From contig NZ_VWVU01000031.1 in assembly GCF_008638365.1 (NCBI RefSeq), positions 16,375 through 80,374 of the forward strand: 64,000 nucleotides of DNA, given 5' to 3'. Shown in pieces: positions 60,088 to 64,000 of this stretch (position 1 is its first letter; each line of letters starts with the position of its first letter). Under the pieces are notes generated by a model. That model was given only the letters and a program-made list of their open reading frames with translations, did not search any database and had not been told where the DNA came from. The stretch is from Nocardiopsis quinghaiensis. Its GTDB lineage: Bacteria; Actinomycetota; Actinomycetes; Streptosporangiales; Streptosporangiaceae. A program made the position numbers and the translations under genes.

Positions 60088-61035
60088 ATGCGCTACGACT
60101 CCCTGCTCGACTCCCTCGGCGGCACGCCGCTCGTCGGCCTGCCACGGCTCTCGCCCTCGCCGCAGATCCGGTTGTGGGCGAAGCTGGAGGACCGCAACCC
60201 CACCGGTTCGATCAAGGACCGCGCCGCGTTCTTCATGATCGAACAGGCCGAGAAGGACGGGCGGCTCTCCCCGGGCTGCACCATCCTGGAGCCGACGTCG
60301 GGGAACACCGGCATCTCGCTGGCCATGGTCGCCAGACTGCGCGGCTACCGCATGGTCTGCGTCATGCCGGAGAACACCTCCGCCGAACGCAAGCAGTTGC
60401 TGGCCATGTGGGGCGCCGAGGTCCACTTCTCCGACGCGGCGGGCGGTTCCAACGAGGCCGTCCGCGTCGCCAAGGAGATGGCCGCGGCCCACCCCGACTG
60501 GGTGATGCTCTACCAGTACGGCAACCCGGCCAACGCCAGGGCCCACTACGAGACCACCGGGCCGGAGATCCTCGCCGACCTGCCGGAGATCACCCACTTC
60601 GTGGCCGGACTCGGTACCACCGGCACCCTGATGGGTGTGGGCCGCTACCTGCGCGAACACCGCCCGGACGTGCGGATCGTGGCCGCCGAGCCCCGGTACG
60701 GCGAGCTGGTGTACGGGCTGCGCAACCTCGACGAGGGGTTCGTGCCCGAGCTGTACGACGAGTCGGTGCTCACCACCCGCTTCTCCGTGCCCTCCGACGC
60801 CGCCCTCAAGCGGACCCGGGAGCTCCTGGACAAGGAGGGCATCTTCGCGGGCATCTCCACCGGCGGCGCCCTGCACGCCGCGATGGGCATGGCGCGCAAG
60901 GCCGAGAAGGCCGGAGAGCGCGCCGACATCGCGTTCGTCATCGCCGACGCCGGATGGAAGTACCTGTCCACCGGTGCCTACGAGGGCACCATCGAGGAGG
61001 CTGAGGAGCGGCTCGACGGCCAGCTCTGGGCCTGA
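60088..61035 (+). CDS. cysM: Cysteine synthase CysM (CysO-dependent, O-phosphoserine type)
   Basis: PLP enzyme that condenses O-phosphoserine with thiocarboxylated CysO to give CysO-cysteine. 315 residues. The PLP lysine is in NPTGSIKDRAA (about residue 43), the substrate loop is PTSGNTGISLAM, and the phosphate-binding loop GLGTTGTLMG. The C-terminus has AGISTGGALHAAMGMA. Linked mec and cysO show it belongs to the CysM rather than the CysK branch. Ends at a perfect terminator. Confidence 0.94.
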   Translation: MRYDSLLDSLGGTPLVGLPRLSPSPQIRLWAKLEDRNPTGSIKDRAAFFMIEQAEKDGRLSPGCTILEPTSGNTGISLAMVARLRGYRMVCVMPENTSAERKQLLAMWGAEVHFSDAAGGSNEAVRVAKEMAAAHPDWVMLYQYGNPANARAHYETTGPEILADLPEITHFVAGLGTTGTLMGVGRYLREHRPDVRIVAAEPRYGELVYGLRNLDEGFVPELYDESVLTTRFSVPSDAALKRTRELLDKEGIFAGISTGGALHAAMGMARKAEKAGERADIAFVIADAGWKYLSTGAYEGTIEEAEERLDGQLWA

Positions 61036-61088
61036 GACGACACGTGCCCGCCGAACCTCTCCGGGGCACGGCGGGAGCACGGAACACC

Positions 61089-61120
61089 GTGGAGGCCGGC
61101 GCCAGAGCGCCGGCCTCCAC
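61089..61120 (+). terminator. Perfect 14-bp terminator hairpin
   Basis: GTGGAGGCCGGCGC and GCGCCGGCCTCCAC form a perfect stem with a 4-base loop, 54 bases after the cysM stop. The rest of 61036-61368 holds no gene; it carries the leader of the metallo-hydrolase. Confidence 0.92.
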
Positions 61121-61368
61121 GCTGTGTTCGCCAACACCCCGGAAACCTGTTCTGAACAAACCGGACGGAAGGCGTCAAGGCGTGTGAAAAATTCACACGT
61201 GACCGAGGTCGCGTGAGACGCGGGCCACATTTTGTACCACCCGGGCGGTCGTTGGGGTACACCCGTAACAAGGGGACATCCGCAGAACCAGCCGCCATCC
61301 GCACTCCTCACACACTCTCGACGGGGTGCCACGGACGCCGCGCGGCCCATCGAGAAGGCGACGACGAC

Positions 61369-62121
61369 GTGCGACTCACGATTATCGGGTCATCGGGGAG
61401 CTTCCCCGGGCCAGACAGTCCGGCATCCTGTTACATGCTCGAAGCGGACGGGTACCGCCTGTTGCTCGACATGGGCAACGGCGCGCTCGGCGCGCTCCAG
61501 AGGCACGTCGACATCTACTCGGTCGACGCCGTCTACCTGAGCCATCTGCACGCCGACCACTGCTTCGACCTGTGCTCGTACTGGGTGGCCAGGAAGTTCC
61601 ACCCGGGCGGAGCCAAGTCCCGCATCCCGGTCTACGGACCCAAGGGAGTGGCCCATCGGGTCTCCGAGGCCTACGGGCTGGATCCCGACCCGGGCATGAC
61701 CGAGGTCTTCGACTTCCACGAGCTCGTACCCGGCGGGTTCCGGATCGGCCCGTTCTCCGTCCGCGTCGACTACGTCAACCACCCCGTGGAGGCCTTCGGC
61801 ATCCGCCTGGAGCACGGCGGCACGTCCATGGCCTACTCCGGTGACACCGGGGTGTGCGACTCCCTGGTCGACCTGGCCACCGACACCGACCTGTTCCTGT
61901 GCGAGGCGGCCTTCCAGAACCACCGCGAACACCCCAAGGACATGCACCTGACGGGGAGCGAGGCGGGCGAGCACGCCAGCCGTGCCCGTGCACGCAGCCT
62001 GCTGTTGACCCACCTCGTGCCGTGGAACGACGACGACGTCACGCTCACCGAGGCGCGCTCCACCTACGGCGGCCCCATCGACCTGGCCCGCAGCGGACAG
62101 GTGCACACGGTCGGCGGCTGA
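61369..62121 (+). CDS. Metallo-beta-lactamase-fold hydrolase, Rv1339-like
   Basis: 250 residues from GTG (VRLTIIGSSGSFPGPDSPAS). The zinc motif is LSHLHADHCFDL, with later ligands at YSGDTGVCDSLV and a His in LTHLVPWNDDD. In Mycobacterium tuberculosis the equivalent gene, Rv1339, lies near mec-cysO-cysM and before rph, and has been described as an atypical cyclic-nucleotide phosphodiesterase. The same activity here is inferred from position and motif. No clear ribosome site precedes the GTG; the frame extends to 61213. Confidence 0.87.
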   Translation: MRLTIIGSSGSFPGPDSPASCYMLEADGYRLLLDMGNGALGALQRHVDIYSVDAVYLSHLHADHCFDLCSYWVARKFHPGGAKSRIPVYGPKGVAHRVSEAYGLDPDPGMTEVFDFHELVPGGFRIGPFSVRVDYVNHPVEAFGIRLEHGGTSMAYSGDTGVCDSLVDLATDTDLFLCEAAFQNHREHPKDMHLTGSEAGEHASRARARSLLLTHLVPWNDDDVTLTEARSTYGGPIDLARSGQVHTVGG

Positions 62122-62224
62122 CCGCGGGGACGGAGCGGGGAAGGACGTGGCGGCGGCCCTTCCGGAGCGGACGTTCTCTCCTCCTCCAGTCACGGAGGGC
62201 TCCTCACGGATATACGCTCTTGGC

Positions 62225-62944
62225 ATGGCCCGACCTGACGGACGCGTTCCGACCCAACTCCGCCCCGTGACCATCACCCGCAACTGGCTCCGCCACGCGG
62301 AAGGCTCCGTACTCGTCGAGTTCGGTGACACCCGCGTGCTGTGCGCGGCCAGCGTCGAGGACGGCGTCCCGCGCTGGCGCCGGGGCACCGGCGAGGGGTG
62401 GGTCACCGCCGAGTACGCGATGCTGCCCCGCTCCACCGACACCCGCGGCGCGCGCGAGTCGGTGCGCGGCAAGATCGGCGGCCGCACCCATGAGATCTCC
62501 CGCCTCGTCGGCCGCTCCCTGCGTGCCGTCGTGGACTTCAAGGCGATGGGCGAGCACACCATCACCCTGGACTGCGACGTGCTCCAGGCCGACGGCGGTA
62601 CCCGCACCGCGGCGATCACGGGCGCGTACGTGGCGATGGCCGACGCGATGAAGTGGCTGCGCAAGCGTCGCAAGCTCAAGAACAACCCGCTGACCGGTTC
62701 CCTGGCCGCGGTCAGCGTGGGCGTGGTGCAGGGACAGCCCCGGCTGGACCTGAACTACCTGGAGGACTCGGTCGCCCAGACCGACATGAACGTGGTGCTC
62801 ACCGGCGACGGCAGGTTCGTCGAGGTGCAGGGCACCGCGGAGGGCGCTCCGTTCGACAGGGATCTGCTCAACCAGCTGCTCGACCTCGCCTCGACGGGCT
62901 GCGAGGAGCTGACCGCGATCCAGAAGAAGGCGCTCTCGGAGTGA
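62225..62944 (+). CDS. rph: Ribonuclease PH
   Basis: Phosphorolytic 3'-exoribonuclease that trims tRNA 3' ends. It has 239 residues from MARPDGRVPTQLRPVTITRNWLRHAEGSVLVEFGDTRVLCAA. The phosphate-binding region RSTDTRGARESVRGKIGGRTHEISRLVGRSLR is complete and the C-terminus has DGRFVEVQGTAEGAPF. TACGCT ends 6 bases before the ATG, so it is likely leaderless. It is followed by rdgB. Confidence 0.96.
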   Translation: MARPDGRVPTQLRPVTITRNWLRHAEGSVLVEFGDTRVLCAASVEDGVPRWRRGTGEGWVTAEYAMLPRSTDTRGARESVRGKIGGRTHEISRLVGRSLRAVVDFKAMGEHTITLDCDVLQADGGTRTAAITGAYVAMADAMKWLRKRRKLKNNPLTGSLAAVSVGVVQGQPRLDLNYLEDSVAQTDMNVVLTGDGRFVEVQGTAEGAPFDRDLLNQLLDLASTGCEELTAIQKKALSE

Positions 62945-63000
62945 CCGTCGCGAAGAGGGGACTCACCCGGATCGGCGGCGCCCGGGCGGGAGGAGGAACC

Positions 63001-63606
63001 GTGAAGGTCGTCCTGGCCACACGCAACAAGAAGAAGGTGCCCGAGATGCGGGCCATCCTGGCCGACGCCGGGATGGACGCGGAGGTGCTCTCGCTCGACG
63101 CGTTTCCCGACGCACCCGAGGTGCCCGAGACCGAACCCTCCTTCCTGGGGAACGCACTGCTCAAGGCACGCGCCATCGCCGAGCACACGGGGCTGCCCTC
63201 CGTCGCCGACGACTCCGGCCTGAGCGTGGACGAGCTTCGGGGGATGCCCGGGGTGCTGTCCGCGCGCTGGGCCGGCCGCTTCGGTGCGGGCGACCAGGAC
63301 CGGGCCAACCTGGACCTGGTCCTGGACCAGCTCGCCGACACCCCCTCCGAGCGCCGGGGCGCCGAGTTCGTGTGCGCGTCGGTGCTGGTGATGCCGGACG
63401 GGACCGAGGTCGTCGCCGAGGGCGTGCTGCGCGGCCGTCTGCTGCGGGAGCGCCGGGGGGAGAACGGGTTCGGCTACGACCCGGTCTTCGTTCCCGAGGG
63501 GGAGAGCCGCACCGCGGCGGAGCTGTCCCCGGAGGAGAAGAACGCCATCAGCCACCGGGGGATCGCCTTCCGCAGGCTGGCCCAGGAGTTGGCGGACATC
63601 CTCTGA
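63001..63606 (+). CDS. rdgB: RdgB/Ham1 non-canonical purine NTP pyrophosphatase
   Basis: Removes dITP and XTP from the nucleotide pool. 201 residues from GTG with GGAGGAGG upstream; an in-frame GTG at 62941 overlaps the rph stop but has no site. Motifs are VLATRNKKKVPEM, the acidic FLGNALLKARAIAEHTGLPSVADDSGL, and GFGYDPVFVPEGESRTAAELSPEEKNAISHR. It ends the rph-rdgB pair with a strong hairpin beyond. Confidence 0.96.
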   Translation: MKVVLATRNKKKVPEMRAILADAGMDAEVLSLDAFPDAPEVPETEPSFLGNALLKARAIAEHTGLPSVADDSGLSVDELRGMPGVLSARWAGRFGAGDQDRANLDLVLDQLADTPSERRGAEFVCASVLVMPDGTEVVAEGVLRGRLLRERRGENGFGYDPVFVPEGESRTAAELSPEEKNAISHRGIAFRRLAQELADIL

Positions 63607-63643
63607 CCCGTGCTCCGTGTCCGGAGCGGCAACGCGAGCGATC

Positions 63644-63683
63644 GGGGCGGCATCCGGTGCGGGAATATCCCGGATGCCGCCCC
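63644..63683 (+). terminator. Perfect 14-bp terminator hairpin
   Basis: GGGGCGGCATCCGG pairs with CCGGATGCCGCCCC around a 12-base loop, 38 bases after rdgB. Confidence 0.88.
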
Positions 63684-63738
63684 GGTTGCATCAGAGCCGG
63701 ACGGGATACCGTCGGGCATCCGGTGGCAGCCGACGGAT

Positions 63739-63767
63739 TTGACGCGACCGGATCGGTTGCCTAGAGT
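63739..63767 (+). promoter_or_regulatory. Strong promoter 1 near the right edge
   Basis: TTGACG and TAGAGT are exactly 17 bases apart. No gene follows within the 230 bases to the window end, so the transcript has a long leader or starts a stable RNA. Confidence 0.7.
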
Positions 63768-63959
63768 GGATCGGGTCGCTGCGGGACGGCGAGGATCCTT
63801 CGGGGTCGCTCGGAACCGGACCGCGATCACAGACCTTCCTCTCCGAAACCGTGTTGGTTCGAGCAGTGCTCTGAGCCGGTAGGCTTCGGGAGGCGCTTCC
63901 ACAGAAAATGCGGAAGCGGACGGGCTTTACCCCGATCAGGAACACCACAAACCGCCGGT

Positions 63960-63988
63960 TTGGCGGGGTGCGGAACACCTGATAAAGT
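63960..63988 (+). promoter_or_regulatory. Strong promoter 2 near the right edge
   Basis: TTGGCG and TAAAGT are 17 bases apart, 221 bases after promoter 1. Tandem promoters of this type precede rRNA operons in actinomycetes. The product lies beyond base 64000. Between the two promoters (63768-63959) no coding frame is convincing. Confidence 0.6.
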
Positions 63989-64000
63989 GAAGACACAACA

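Overview
The window is about 70% GC with actinobacterial codon use, frequent GTG starts, and long frames on every strand that are mostly shadows. NucS in the mismatch-repair role, a FilP-like polarity coiled coil, the CysO/Mec/CysM sulfur route, XRE-DUF5753/DUF397 and DUF3039 genes and a class E sortase all point to a filamentous actinomycete. From memory, the order wecA-atp-nucS-SCO5389-filP-mce-thiolase-meaB-icmA follows the Streptomyces coelicolor SCO5365-SCO5419 neighbourhood. A Nocardiopsaceae member (Nocardiopsis-like) is my best guess; genus level is inference.

Layout. 23-2014: tRNA t6A synthesis (Sua5) and the lipid-linked GlcNAc-1-P transferase. 2190-10231: the complete F1Fo ATP synthase operon (atpI, atpZ, BEFHAGDC), with a CRP-like palindrome upstream and a perfect 17-bp hairpin between atpD and atpC. 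10256-14342: small conserved genes, cobalamin adenosyltransferase, and an Hsp20/MerR stress pair around an operator-like palindrome. 14594-20865: secreted M28 aminopeptidase, a LiaF-like envelope protein, and a translationally overlapped ABC exporter/two-component operon. 20989-29610: NucS, an acyl-CoA dehydrogenase, a hydrolase, FilP-like scaffold, methylmalonyl-CoA epimerase, thiolase and MeaB. 29761-33906: a hydrolase remnant and two tandem secreted GH18 chitinases that share a duplicated 3' element. 34506-42853: MarR regulator, an IcmA-type mutase, an XRE/DUF397 pair, a YbbN-like protein, a cytidylate-kinase-like protein, malic enzyme, YqgE and DUF3039. 42958-50878: an iron-regulated heme acquisition island. 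51040-57154: helicase, M43 metalloprotease, GH127 arabinofuranosidase with its own LacI-type operator, and TrpS. 57238-59151: NAD salvage (pncA, pncB). 59284-63606: mec-cysO-cysM, an Rv1339-like metallo-hydrolase, RNase PH and RdgB, in an order also known from Mycobacterium. 63739-64000: two strong tandem promoters running off the edge, plausibly leading a stable-RNA operon.

How the genes work together. Mce, MeaB, the cobalamin adenosyltransferase, the IcmA-type mutase, thiolase and 3-hydroxybutyryl-CoA dehydrogenase form a B12-dependent short-chain acyl-CoA network. The heme island joins two LPXTG-anchored surface proteins (one with two HtaA domains), a lipoprotein receptor, a permease, an ATPase and a sortase. 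The two divergent arms meet at two adjacent DtxR/IdeR-type iron boxes. No CRISPR array, rRNA, tRNA, intact transposase or prophage was seen.
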